From Hansfordia pulvinata (taxonomy: Eukaryota; Ascomycota; Sordariomycetes; Xylariales), in assembly GCA_006538405.1 (NCBI GenBank), contig BJKQ01000004.1, positions 1,178,001-1,242,000 on the forward strand: 64,000 bases of DNA, given 5' to 3'. The translations under genes were made by a program, and so were the position numbers. Within the stretch, counting starts at the first letter, position 1. Every line of letters starts with the position of its first letter. Positions 12,249 through 23,151 of the stretch are shown here, piece by piece. The notes below the pieces were generated by a model. It was not told the DNA's origin. It did not search any database and saw only the letters and a program-made list of their open reading frames with translations.

Positions 12249-13018
12249 ATGAATAAGCTGGGTGGTAACTACGGACCGGTTGCCGGTCCCAGTGGTAGCA
12301 TGAACGAATATGCCTCGGACCGCAACGCGCATAGCCTATCTTTGAGACCTGGTTCAACGCGACCGTCTGGCCGGTTTGCGCCGCCTGTGCAGAACCCCGG
12401 ACAAGCCGACCCGTGGGACCAGATCTCCGATGAGCACCGGAGCGAGATTAACGACTGCGTAAGTCTTGTGTTTTGGCGCGCGAGTCCCAGCACCATGGGC
12501 GTGCCTGCTCATGACCGCAGTCTGGCTAACACAGAGACCGACTCCAGTTTGCGCTGTTTGACATGAACAAGGACGACCATCTCGACTTCAGCGAATTCCG
12601 CTACGCGCTTCAGGCATTGGGCTTCTCATCGCTGTCGAGGCCCGACCTCATCTCCGCCTTCAAGTCGCTGGCGACGCCCCGCGCAAACTGGACTCCGCTT
12701 CCCGCCATGGCTAACCAGCCGCCCCCTGCCTCTTCGCCCGGCGTCGTCGACCTTCGGCTTTCACGCGATGGCTTTCAAGGCATTGCGGCGCGCTACGTTG
12801 CCGCCCGCGACCCGCGCGAGGAACTGCTCAAAACATTCTCGCTTTTCGACAAGGGCGCCAAGGGTGTTATCACCGTCGATGACCTGCGGACTGTTGTCAA
12901 GGAGCTTGGCGAGGATGTGCCCGACCCCGAGCTTGCCAGTATGGTCGACCAATTTGATGTCGAGGGCAAGGGCGGTGTCAGCCGCGAGGAATTCCTCGGC
13001 ATCTTTCTCGACAGGTGA
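12249..13018 (+). CDS. Centrin/Cdc31-like EF-hand protein
   Basis: Two exons (12249-12458 and 12548-13018) joined by a phase-0, 89-nt intron with donor GTAAGT encode 226 residues. The core matches centrin/Cdc31: FALFDMNKDDHLDFSEFRYALQ is a canonical first EF-hand with ligands at loop positions 1, 3, 5, 9 and 12. Later come RDPREELLKTFSLFD and DLRTVVKELGEDVPDPEL, very close to the Cdc31 third and fourth hands. Cdc31-type proteins act at the spindle pole body and in the TREX-2 mRNA export complex (family knowledge). Oddities are an unusual 65-residue disordered N-terminus, a proline-rich insert where the second hand should be, and poor calcium ligands in the third (DKGAKGVITVDD) and fourth (DVEGKGGVSREE) loops. 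It could therefore be a diverged centrin paralogue. Confidence 0.85.
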
Positions 13019-13442
13019 CCAAGGCAAAACAACGCCTGGTGGCCGAGGTGGCCGCCCGAAGGCCCACAAATTCACCACAAAACCTCTGCTCTGATTGAGG
13101 ACACTGAGTTCGGCCAATACCTCCGCGTCGTGCACTTGGATCACCGGGGTTGCTAGAACCAGCGATGACGGATACCGCGCAACGCGGCGCACAGCGATGG
13201 GCCCAATGAGTGGCCATCCTAGAGTCGAACCCGTCCTCGCGCATTGGCCAATTCGGCAGCATGGAAGCAGGGCTGTCGTGAGACTGAAGCTTGGTTGTGT
13301 TGCTGGATCTTGAGATCGGCTTGTTCGTCGACCCAAACATGAACAATACGCAGACAGGCATGATTCATGGCTCCGGTCAGTGTTCAACAGTAGAGGAACG
13401 GAACTCAGAGGCCTACAAATCTTCCATGCAAGTCGTGTGGTG
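13019..13442. other. Intergenic, 3' flank of centrin-like gene
   Basis: Short spacer. A GGTTCGACTCT word on the minus strand near 13222 resembles a tRNA B-box, but no matching stems are present. Nothing else was recognised. Confidence 0.5.
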
Positions 13443-14125
13443 TCAAGGAAGAGGGCGCTCTCCGGAATTCCGCCCCCTTGAATGATACCCATTGGCTCCG
13501 CGCCGCTGTTGAAAGATGATCAAAGGGCGGAGGCTTGACGAGCTATGTATACAAAGCGAGATGGCGCGCCGAGTATGAGTAGTAGTTGTGATCCTGTTTT
13601 TTTGAATCAGGCTTACCTTGAGTAGAATAAGAGAAGCCACCACAACATGAACCGAACCATGTCCGATGATGAATATTCGCCTAAGTACAAGCCAAGCCAA
13701 CGCAGGCAGAAGACATTGCACGAGACCAGTCAATGCAGCAATACCCCCAGGAAGCAGGACTGTAGTAGCGACCGTGAATTCGCGACTCGGCGAGCTTGAG
13801 CGAGCAACGTTGCCACCTTGCTTAGAGCGAGTCGCTCTGGGCTGGGATACCACCAGCGAAGTAGCTTCAATGTCGTGTGTCTGAACGAGTAGGCGGTATT
13901 GGCACTCGCGGGCTCTTCACTGGCCCGTTTCTTGGCGACACACGTAAAGTACAGAACGAAGTAGACATTCGCTAACAAAACAGGCAGCTCAGGTATGGAT
14001 ATCCTCGACTCAAGCTGGGACAACAACCAATCAAGGGCAGCTGGCTGAATATAGGGGTAGCTCGTCCTCGGAGGCTGATGATAAGTCGCGGGACTCGACG
14101 ACACCAATGGGCTCAGTTTAAACAC
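13443..14125 (-). pseudogene. Possible hydrophobic membrane-protein fragment, unrecognised
   Basis: Two overlapping minus-strand frames read as one hydrophobic protein. The upstream frame (14125 to about 13745) includes ELPVLLANVYFVLYFTCV and a Lys/Arg-rich linker. The downstream frame (about 13748 to 13443) includes GGIAALTGLVQCLLPALAWL and VHVVVASLILLK, which look like two or three membrane segments. The switch falls at a C5 run (13744-13748), where one extra base would join the frames, the same pattern as in confirmed genes here. There is no Met in the first frame, so an upstream exon would be needed and was not found. A possible donor GTAAGC follows SLILLK. No family recognised. It may be a real gene with an assembly error, a relic, or chance. 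Confidence 0.25.
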
Positions 14126-15758
14126 GATCCCAGAAGGCCGAGAAGGGCCGATGCTGCATGGCCAGTATCCAACCCCGGAGGTGAATGTACGTTGAGGGTT
14201 CTTTGTATCCTCGTGGAGGTCTTTGCTTGAGGTCTGTCAAGTGATGGCATGCAGTGGCCACGATCTTCCAATGTGCCTGGCCTTAGATTACGCAGCAACG
14301 ACATCGTAGCCTTTGCTTTGATGAGCACCCATATTTGAGCGACACACCCTTGCCAGCCTCTGCTCGATGAGGCATTCGCCACTCGGAACCTCCGAGCTGA
14401 CTGTAACTCTGGGTGGTGGCCATCCTTACTATCACGTACGCAAGGTGGCCGTCTCGCGGGGGGTTTCGCGAACCCACCTAGTGTGTGGCCATTCTGCCCA
14501 CGATGGAAAGACAATACTTTGGTGCCCGTTTTGTGGCCGATGGCTCTCGTTCTTGAGCTCCGAGTCAGTCGCTGCTTCGGTTAGTGCCCCTTACGTACGA
14601 TCACCGTCGCCTAATACCTGGTCTCGACCCCACGGCACATTTTGAGTCATGTTGCCTGGCAACTTTCCACATCAACTAATTAAACATGAACTGAGCCCTA
14701 GGTGGGATCAAACGGGATACAAGAATAGGGATCCAGTGTTGAACAATGTGAAGATGTGCAGTTTCCGCAGTGAGGCAGCACTGTGCGGCTCAAGATGCCG
14801 GGCATCGACACACTGGACGGACAAGGCAAGAGCTACCTGGCTGGTTTAGGTGCGGCAGTGTCTACGTGTACTCGTAGACCTACTAGAGTGGAAGGTGTGT
14901 TCAACCAAACATCAGCGTGCCTTCTTCAATTGAAGGTCCAACGTCTCAGCCTAGGGTGGAGGCCAGCTACGTCAGGTGCTTCATCGACCTCCTACGTCGG
15001 GTATGTACCTAGCTTCCTGTCTCTCCACTACCTTCCATGTCTTCCGTAGTCATCGCCGTACCTAATGCAAGCCCGGCACACCAGATTCGGCGCCGCGTTG
15101 TGAGCAAACATGAAGCGATTGGTTCTCCTACATTACTCTATCCGTACCAGCAATACCTCAAATGCCTACACTCTACCTTTTTCTAGCGAGACAAGCGCTG
15201 GGAGGTGGGACTGGCCCAAGCCCACCACCGCCACGCCACCATCACGACGCGACGACTCCCAAGACTGGCGACAACCAAGGTCGGTGTTAGCGGCTTGGAC
15301 ACGCCACGAATGGTTCCTCCCGGTACGGTCTGCACGCTCCCCATTCGGCCTGGTGATTGTACATCATTGGTTTGTAGGTCTTGAGCTCGCGGAGCCGGGA
15401 CGAGTCGGGCCACGGATCTGGGCTCGTGGGGCACGGGCGAAAGGACTGGGAAAGCCGCGCCGCTACACTGTCTCAAAGCAGGAACGGGACGAGACCGGAG
15501 TTGGAACCAGCTTGTTGAATCTTCAACGAAAAAGAACCGGCTCGACGGGCGCGTATCCGCGCGTTTGGAGGCTTGCGCCGACTTGTGCCCAATCAGCCCT
15601 TTGCTTCTTCTTGCTGACGGAATGGACCCTCCTCCAACCCCAACCGGCAGTACGAGTACATGACCCGTCTGTCATGCTCCATTATTCGCAGGCTGTGACA
15701 GCCCGGCCAAGCCCGGGTCCGGGTCCGAGTCCAGGCCATGGACCTCGAGGAACACACC

Positions 15759-15796
15759 ACGCAAGCACGCAAGCACGCACGCACGCACGCACGCAA
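15759..15796. repeat. ACGC tetranucleotide microsatellite
   Basis: Imperfect GCAAGCAC/GCAC units become a regular CACG repeat. Intergenic. Confidence 0.8.
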
Positions 15797-18092
15797 CCAC
15801 TCGCGGCGCTTCAACCCAAAACCATGGCCACGGACAGCAAGCTGCCTTCACCTTCGTCAAGTGCCAAGCCGGTATCAGTCTGCGGCAGATCTCGTCGACC
15901 ACGAGTGAGCGTTGGGGGAGGGAGCAAGCACCGGCCACAAGGATATCTCCGCATGACGTCTTGTCGCGACAGCTCGACCACCCACAAGCCAAGAGACAGG
16001 TCGTAGTGCCACAGCTGAGCACCGTGCAAGGTAGCTTGTCTGCGCAGCACATGTAAGCTCACGCGCTCCCGCCAGTACGAGACCTCGCAATGGCCGTGCC
16101 TCGTTAGCACAAGATGCTGCAACCCCCACAGCATCTGCAGGGTTCGTGCCTTTGGAGCTGTCACCGACCCCGCACTCCGTTGGCATGGGCAATGCCAAGC
16201 CGGCCTTGCGTCTGGTGTGCCGAAGGGTCGGGCGGCGCCGCTCGTGGGTATGGATATAGTCCATGTGGGGTGCCAGTGACAAACCGATGTCGGGTGGGGA
16301 GGAAGGACAAGACGAGACAAGCAAGACGAAAGACGCGGCCAGTCAGCCCGATCAGCCGGCCACTGCCGTCAAATGGACCGCCCTCGAACATGGCAACCTG
16401 CGGACAGAGGCCATTTAAGCGGAAGTCCGGTCTGGAAGAACGGCGGAGATGACACCAAACCAAGCCACACGCAACCTCGACCGTCTGGATACGATCTACC
16501 AGTCCTGAACCCGCTGGCCGGAGGCCCTCCTTTTGAACTGGCCCAGTGCTGTGGTGTGGTGGCTCACTTCCCGGTTGCCAGCCTGCCCACAGCCGTGTCG
16601 TGTCCACCAGCCAATTGCACAACGCTTGTTGTGTCTGTCTGGCTGTGTCGGTCTGGGATAGCCACTCAACCTTTGTGGTGGCGTTGATCTCCAGTGCCAT
16701 CAATCGGGCACGCATGCTTATCTCGCCCATCCATCTCGACGGCTCTTCCCCTACCTTAGACGTGGCTTTTCCTTTCTCCCCGCCACTGGGCCGCCGAGAG
16801 GAGCGCCAAACTTTAAAATGGCCGGGAAGTGTTGAGGTGTCGCCACCGGGACGCCCTGCTGAACCGCGTCCCGAAACTTTTGCGAGCCGCCTTTTGCACC
16901 CCAATCCCCGAAGCTCTCGAATCCCGAAGCATGCCGACCCAGACCGTTGTATCAGGATCCTGGTACAGACGCGCAAGATGGAAGCCAACCAGACACTAGG
17001 CCACGGTCACGCATCACCAGGCTTATGTCGCCGTCCAGTCAGGGCGAATGTGGATTGGGGTAGCGCTCCCACCATCCATGCGTGAGGACTCCCGATCGTG
17101 GTACATCATCGACAAACTTACACTGGACACACGCCCGACACACATACCTACACACTACCTCCTCTATGCAGGTAGGCACGATAAGTAGACCAGTAGGGGC
17201 ACGTGTCAACCTGGAATGGAGGAGACCGCCCTGGCTATTTACGTATTCGAGCAGATATCCCGTCGACCGGCCGCGGGCCATCGCAACCCCGCACATCTCG
17301 GACTGGAAGCAAGCCATTTGACCCGGGCAGGGAAGTCGCACGTATTTGCTTATGAGCCTGTTCTGCTCGTACAGATGCTTCTGCCGCGTGCTGGGAACCG
17401 CTGCTTCCCGGGTTTCTTGCCAGGCTGATGCTTCCATGTCTACCGGCTGACGCAAAAGGGGGACGGGCCTTCCTGCACGTTCGAACGCTATATCTATCGG
17501 AAAGTCCAGAACCCAGCGCCCTCCTCGACTTCCCGACCACACCCGCCCTCGAAGCCGAATTTGCCGTCTGCATCACTACCTCTCTTGTGCCATTCCTCTT
17601 CGCTCCGAAGACCCCTCCGTCCTCCAGCGCGATAACGCGGCGTCGAAACGTTTTGCCGGGTCGTCGCATAAATCTTCCGCCGAAACAACTTGGCCAGGAT
17701 TGAGCCTGCAATCAAAGAGTCAGTATTGTCTGCCCTTAGGTGCCGGCGTGCGAGCACCGATGACCACCGGCCCGTTGTTGGCCCGGCCAACAAGGGATCA
17801 CCCGAGCCGGCTGCCCAGCGCGACGACGAAGCCCCGCGTCGTCATCGCAGCCTCGATGCGCGTTTATAAGCTGACAGGGAAACAACAGAAACCCGGCCCA
17901 CAGCTCTGCCACGGCATATCCCAGTGCTTCCCGCCGTCGACTATCAACTGCGTTTTGTCCCGATCTACCCTAGTGAAGGGAAAGTCAAACGCTGAGGAAA
18001 ACTCCCGATTACCTCGCCGGCGCCCATTGTCGGCCTACAAGAATTGTGAGTAGGTGCAGCATAGCACAGCATAGGTGCACGGCCTTAGCCTG

Positions 18093-18104
18093 CCCCCCCC
18101 CCCC
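18093..18104. repeat. C12 homopolymer
   Basis: Twelve consecutive C in a spacer, a likely length-variable tract. Confidence 0.85.
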
Positions 18105-18690
18105 TGCTGTGAATTCTGGCTTGCCGGACCGCGCTTCCATCCCCCATCTGCCATCTGCCATCAAGGCAAGGCGGCTCCAGTGGATCCGCACTTTTAAGGC
18201 GAAGAAGCCCAATCGTTGTCTACGTCAGGCATTGTACGGTCCCATGTGCTGGATCGCCCCACGCTTCCCCGGCCCCGCTAGACCCTGACCACGACATGGA
18301 GCACCCTATCCTTCCCGACTCTTCCCGTCCCCATCATGCCCACGGCGAATTCTGATGCACTTGATGGCCGTGATGAATACACCGCAGGGCATATTGACAG
18401 ACTGCAAGCTTGTCTGCACCTCGGTTATTCTTGGCACCGATCTCGCGATCCGATAACTTTATGGAGCTACGGAAGCATGCTTCGGCGATCGTGGAGAGCT
18501 TCATAAGAGATGCGCGGTTGCTTCCCCCAAGATAAGGCCTGACCTAACGAGCATAGCAAGTCATCATACCTACTCCATGCCTGTTGCTGACGTCTCTTTC
18601 GAATTTAGCCTGCCATCCTCTCTGTAACCAGGGCCCTCATCCGTGCCCACAAGGCGTCACTCCAACCGGAACGATCTTCTCGTCGACATC

Positions 18691-19820
18691 ATGAGCTCCA
18701 ATTCCTGGAAGCAGGCTGTCGAATCGGCCAGGAACAAGGTCACGAGTACTGGTAAACAAGGCTCCGAGAAGGTAGCTGCAGCCAGCAATGACATACTCCA
18801 CACACCGATGGCAAGGGCTGCGCTGCCATTCGTCAACGGCGGTCTTTCCGGGATGGTGGCCACAACGGTCATCCAGCCTGTGGACATGATCAAGGTCAGG
18901 CTGCAGCTTGCTGGTGAGGGCGTGGCAACCGGCCCCAAGCCAACGCCACTGTCGGTGACGAAAGAGATCATTGGAAAGGGCAGAGTGCTTGATCTGTACA
19001 CCGGCCTGTCGGCCGGTCTCCTGAGGCAAGCCGTCTACACCACTGCTCGGTTGGGATTTTTTGACACCTTTATGAAGGGTCTCGCCGCCCGAGCACAGGA
19101 GAAAGGCTCGCATGTTGGATTCGCCGAGCGTGCGAGCGCTGGGCTAACAGCTGGCGGAATCGCGGCTTTCATTGGCAACCCGGCCGATCTGGCCCTGATC
19201 AGAATGCAGAGCGACGGTTTGAAGCCTCTGGAGCAGCGCCAAAACTATCGGTCTGTCATCCACGCCTTGACTTCGATCGTCAAGAGTGAGGGCGTCACGG
19301 CACTCTGGGCCGGCGCTTCGCCGACTGTTGTGCGGGCCATGTCTCTCAACCTGGGCCAGCTGGCGTGCTTCTCCGAAGCCAAAGCACAGTTGAAAGCGAA
19401 CACGGAATGGTCTCCTAAGGTCCAGACACTGACCGCCAGTGCTGTGGCTGGTTTCTTCGCGTCCTTCTTGTCCTTGCCATTCGACTTTGTCAAGACGCGT
19501 CTTCAAAAGCAGCAGAAAGGTCCTGACGGCAAGGTGCCTTACAAGGGCATGGCAGACTGCTTTATCCAAGTGACGAGAAAGGTTTGTGGCCGGCTGTCTG
19601 TTTCACATGGATCGAGTTGTCGCTAATTCTGTTGGGCAGGAGGGTCTTTTCCGATTCTACCGTGGCTTCGGAACTTATTATACACGCATCGCGCCCCACG
19701 CGTAAGTTTTGCAACAACCGCCTCCCAGCCCCCGAGGGGCCGTGCTGGCCAGCTGCTAACGTTGTTGACAGCATGGTCACTTTGCTTGTGGCCGACTACT
19801 TGGGATGGATCACGAAGTAA
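18691..19820 (+). CDS. Mitochondrial carrier, 2-oxoglutarate/malate type
   Basis: Three exons (18691-19581, 19640-19701, 19772-19820) in consistent phases give 333 residues; the last intron has a CTGCTAAC branch point. Three SLC25 signatures are visible: QPVDMIKVRLQ, NPADLALIRMQ and LPFDFVKTRLQ. The overall sequence (ALPFVNGGLSGMVATTVIQP, TARLGFFDTF, SLNLGQLACFSEAK) matches the oxoglutarate/malate carrier group (SLC25A11-like) of the inner mitochondrial membrane, which exchanges 2-oxoglutarate for malate or related dicarboxylates. The first ATG is 18691, giving MSSNSWKQAVESARNK before the first repeat; an upstream in-frame extension starts only at GTG. The dicarboxylate carrier is a close alternative because the families are related. 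Confidence 0.9.
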
Positions 19821-20145
19821 TGATCTGGTGTTTTCTCTCCATGACATGATTTCTCAATCGGTAATTTCTTGGACGAGTGTGGCTCGGCAGTACGCCGGCC
19901 TCACACTTTAACCCCATACCCCGCCGATGTCCCTTTCTTGGGGCGTTCTGGTGTTATAATGATTCCTTTATGGATCGTAAATACGTGTTTCTGCTAGCCA
20001 ATTGGTCCCCATCAGTACATATTCCGCAACGACAAGTTCACCCCCAGTCTCATCTTTTGCACAATTCGTACCATATCAGAAGGTGGCGATGCCCGCGGCG
20101 TGAAGGTCGAGGTAGGAGAGCCTCCTCCAGATTGCCAGTAGCTTT
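19821..20145. other. Short intergenic region between convergent genes
   Basis: About 325 bp between two 3' ends. Nothing recognised beyond 3' flanking sequence. Confidence 0.5.
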
Positions 20146-22056
20146 CTAGTCGGCGTTCTTAGATTTGGAAGTGAAGTAGTCCAGATCCCAGTACCCGATT
20201 CGTGGAAAGGTCATGTCCTTGATGCTCCGGCACCCGGGCTCGAGGTGATCCTCGACAGTGCCGAACGGGTACATGGCCACGAAGAGAACTTGGCCGGGGC
20301 CGCAGATGGCCGGCTTGCGCCAGTGGGACCAGGATAGCCTGGTCATGAGGGCCCTCAGGGAGTCTTTGGCGCGCCGGATGGCCTTGGCGGAGGAAAGAGA
20401 CCGTCGAGGCTGGGCCACTACAGGCGAACGCACCCGAAACAGTTCCTCACAGATCTCGCGCGTGACCTGTTGTAGGGCGGCGTGCACTAGCGAGTCCGAA
20501 GTTGTCCAGGCGCCGGTGCCGCCGTCGACTCCGTGGAAATAGTGCAGCGCGCATCGTCGGACTGCCTCGGCTGTGGCGTTGCGCGGGCAGGTTTGGAGAG
20601 GAGGGAGCGACATGATCGGACGCTGCTGCTGTGGCTGCCGAGGGGAAGAGGTTGGTGATGACGGCGAAGTTGATGGCAGCGGCGATAGTGGGCGTGTTGA
20701 TGGCGGTGACGGGGGCCAGTCGGCATCGTCCGGGTGCGGAGCCGAGTCGACGTACGTCAGGACGGCACGGTCGAGCTCGATGCGGAAGACGGCGTCCGGG
20801 ACGCGTGGAGCGGTCATGGCCGCCAGGCGGGGCGCAAAGCGGGCCACGATCTGGTCTGTGACGGATTGCCAGTTGATTCCTGGCGGAGGCGTAGGCGACG
20901 ACGGCGAGGGGGGGCGCTGGCGGGCCAGGATGACCTCGCCGAGGTGGGATCTGATGTCGCGAAGGTGGGCCGGATCGACGGCGTCCAGGTGAGGGAGATT
21001 CTTGTTGTTGTCGTCGTCGTTGCCGTCGTCGTCGTCGGGGGTTCGGCTGCATGTCGCAGCAGGGGCACGGAGAAGAAGTAGGCCGAGACCATGCCCGAGA
21101 AGTCGATGCGCAGCCGGTCGGGGCCGAGGCCGTCGTGCTGCTGGGCCACGGCGCGCGCGAGGAGGTACGTGTACATGTCGTCGTTGTCGTCGTGACCATC
21201 ATTACTGTCCCCCTTTTCTCCACGACTACCACCACCACCGTCCTCTTCTTTCACCTTCCCCCCCTGACGTCACTTTCTGGAAGCGCAGACCTCGTGACGC
21301 TTACGAGGTCGAGCCCGCGGGAGAAGTCACAGTAGACGAGCTCGAAGCCCATCTCCATGCGGACGTAGCCGTCGAGGCCCCAGCGCGCGACAAGGCGGCA
21401 GACGTCGCGGGCCCGGCGGCCCTCGTCCATGTACTCGGCCCAGGGGCCCAGCTGCGCGGCGTCCCGCAGGAGCAGGTCCTGCGAGTGCAGGGTGCCGCGG
21501 AGCCGCGACTTGGCCGCCGACATGCCGTCGACGTAGAGCACGCGCAGGTCGCGCGCGGCGCGATACGTGTGAAGGTAGCCCCTGCTGTTCCACAGGGCGT
21601 CGTCGTCGTGGTCGTCATCGTGCTCGTTGCTGCCGTCGTCGCCTGTCTCCTCTTTTCCGTCGCTCTCGTCGTTTTCACTGCCATCTACTTCTTCTGTTTC
21701 TCCTTCGTGCTCCCCCTTGCTGCTGCTGCTGCTGCTGCTGCGACGACGATGATGGACGCCCGCAACGGGGCTCGTGCCCGGGGCCACCCGGCGCGAGACG
21801 GCGAAGCCCTCGGCGTGCTCGACCTCGAAGGCCAGCCACTGCGGGACCGCGGGCCGGGGCCGGAGGCGGGAGCGGGAGCCGTGGTAGAGCAGGGCGCCGC
21901 GCGGGACCGTGGCCGGGAAGAAGCCGACGCCGTTGTGGGCCAGGGCCGAGCCCCAGGCGCGCCCGGCCGAGTGCACGGCGTTGAAGACGCGGCGGGCGTT
22001 GGCGCGGGAGCTGGCGGCCGAAGGGCGCAGGCGAGGGCCGCGGTGGGACTCGTCGT

Positions 22057-22089
<33 letters not shown>

Positions 22090-22276
22090 TGTGGTGGGTC
22101 GGTGTGTCCTTCTCCGCGCGAGGGAGAGAAGCTGGCGTCGTTGGATTGCCGTTACTTGCTACTGCCGCTGATTTTGCTACTGCCGCTGATTCCGCCTCTG
22201 TCACGATTTCCTGTGAGAGGGCGGCGGCGCAGAGGGACAGCAGCCACGCCAGCAGCCATACCCGCGGTGCCAACAT
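20146..22276 (-). CDS. Secreted conserved fungal protein of unknown function (one frame break)
   Basis: The protein starts with a clear signal peptide (MLAPRVWLLAWLLSLCAAALSQ). It then has acidic and Ser-rich low-complexity blocks around conserved text: FNAVHSAGRAWGSALAHNG, GFFPATVPRGALLYHGS, WLAFEVEHAEGFAVS, RDLRVLYVDGMSAAKS, DGYVRMEMGFELVYCDFS and a Cys-containing C-terminus ending near YWDLDYFTSKSK. I recall this layout as a family of secreted or ER-lumen proteins in filamentous ascomycetes without a known biochemical role. Exon 1 is 22276-21305. A short intron (21304 to about 21264, donor GTAAGC, only about 41 nt) keeps phase. The frame then shifts at the G5 run 21037-21041: one added base links LLRHAAEP to an acidic stretch and NLPHLDAVDPAHLRDI. 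I read this as an assembly indel, though a disrupted gene is possible. Confidence 0.75.
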
Positions 22277-22448
22277 CGCGATGCCTTCAGGGGGTGCCCG
22301 TCGGGTGGGTAATATGGGAAGAGCGACAGAAGAAAAGGAAATGCCGCTTCATGCGCACAGGGACGGGACCTTTTTTGAGATCGACAGCCCCGACGAGTCT
22401 TTGAGGGAAGGATGAATGGATGCTAACGGTTCTGGGCCAGGCTCGAGG

Positions 22449-22467
22449 GCGCGCGCGCGCGCGCGCC
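22449..22467. repeat. GC dinucleotide repeat
   Basis: An alternating GC run in the promoter region of the secreted-protein gene. Confidence 0.8.
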
Positions 22468-22773
22468 GGATCTGCTTCTACGCGACAGCCTAACTGTGCG
22501 TGGAAGTGTTGCCTTGATTCCGGTGGCGCTGACGATGGGTGATGAATCGGCTCCCTCTCCATCCCCCCGAGTGACCTCATTTATGCACCTGGCCTGCGAA
22601 ATTGCAATGATTCAGGGATCCCATGCCGAGACGAGCGGGCGGCCTGGGGACAGGCTCGCTTCCTGACGATGCGCGAGTCAGAGTAGCGGGGGAGGGTGCA
22701 TGTAGAGCCATTTCGGACGTTCTGAACAGTTTTTTGGAGGCAATATGAAGTTTCGAGGAAAAAGAAAAAGAAA

Positions 22774-22785
22774 GGGGGGGGGGGG
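22774..22785. repeat. G12 homopolymer
   Basis: Twelve consecutive G after a purine-rich A/G stretch. Confidence 0.85.
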
Positions 22786-23151
22786 CAAGTGTCGTCTATT
22801 TCAACTGCCGATAGCGTCGCGGTCCCCACCACCATCTCCGAGGACCAACAGCAGCAGCTCGATCGAGCTGGCTTCTCCGTCTTCACCCTCTTCTCCGACT
22901 TGGCCCGCCCCTCGGACGGTCTCCGATGTCGCTGGCCGGGCCGGGGCCCGCCAGACTATGTACTCGTGATCCACATCATTGTTGGTAGCACGCTCGCTCG
23001 CTCGAGAGTTGTCGCGTCGCCGGTCACTGTCGACTCTGGCTGGAAAGGTGGATATCTCTTGTTGTTGTATTTACAGGGGAGAGGCAACCCGAATGGATCG
23101 TGTCGCATCCAAGTCAAGGTAAGTCCCAACCCTCGTATGCCTGTCTGCCTA

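Larger units (their letters stand above)
14126..18690. other. Gene-poor region
   Basis: In 4.5 kb I find no supportable gene. ORFs of 275-298 codons (15110-16006 on +, 16161-16988 on -) lack domains, have erratic composition and overlap each other's antisense. The region has an ACGC microsatellite (15759-15796), a C12 run (18093-18104), and TACTCGTA/TACGAGTA words at 14869 and 15651. The part next to 18691 should carry the carrier promoter. Confidence 0.5.
22277..23151. other. Intergenic region upstream of secreted-protein gene
   Basis: Contains a GC dinucleotide run (22449-22467) and a G12 run (22774-22785). ORFs crossing it from the right are antisense to Bud22. No gene seen. Confidence 0.5.

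Noticed and set aside
13210..13260. tRNA-like B-box GGTTCGACTCT on the minus strand
   Set aside because: The T-arm does not pair, and no acceptor stem or A-box is present at the right distance.
12761..13492. 243-codon minus-strand ORF
   Set aside because: It is antisense to the second centrin exon, which has clear EF-hand sequence.
15110..16006. 298-codon plus-strand ORF in the gene-poor region
   Set aside because: It has no recognisable domain, includes a translated ACGC microsatellite, and shows no intron or start context.
16161..16988. 275-codon minus-strand ORF
   Set aside because: It has no domain and overlaps other equally open frames; probably chance in GC-rich DNA.
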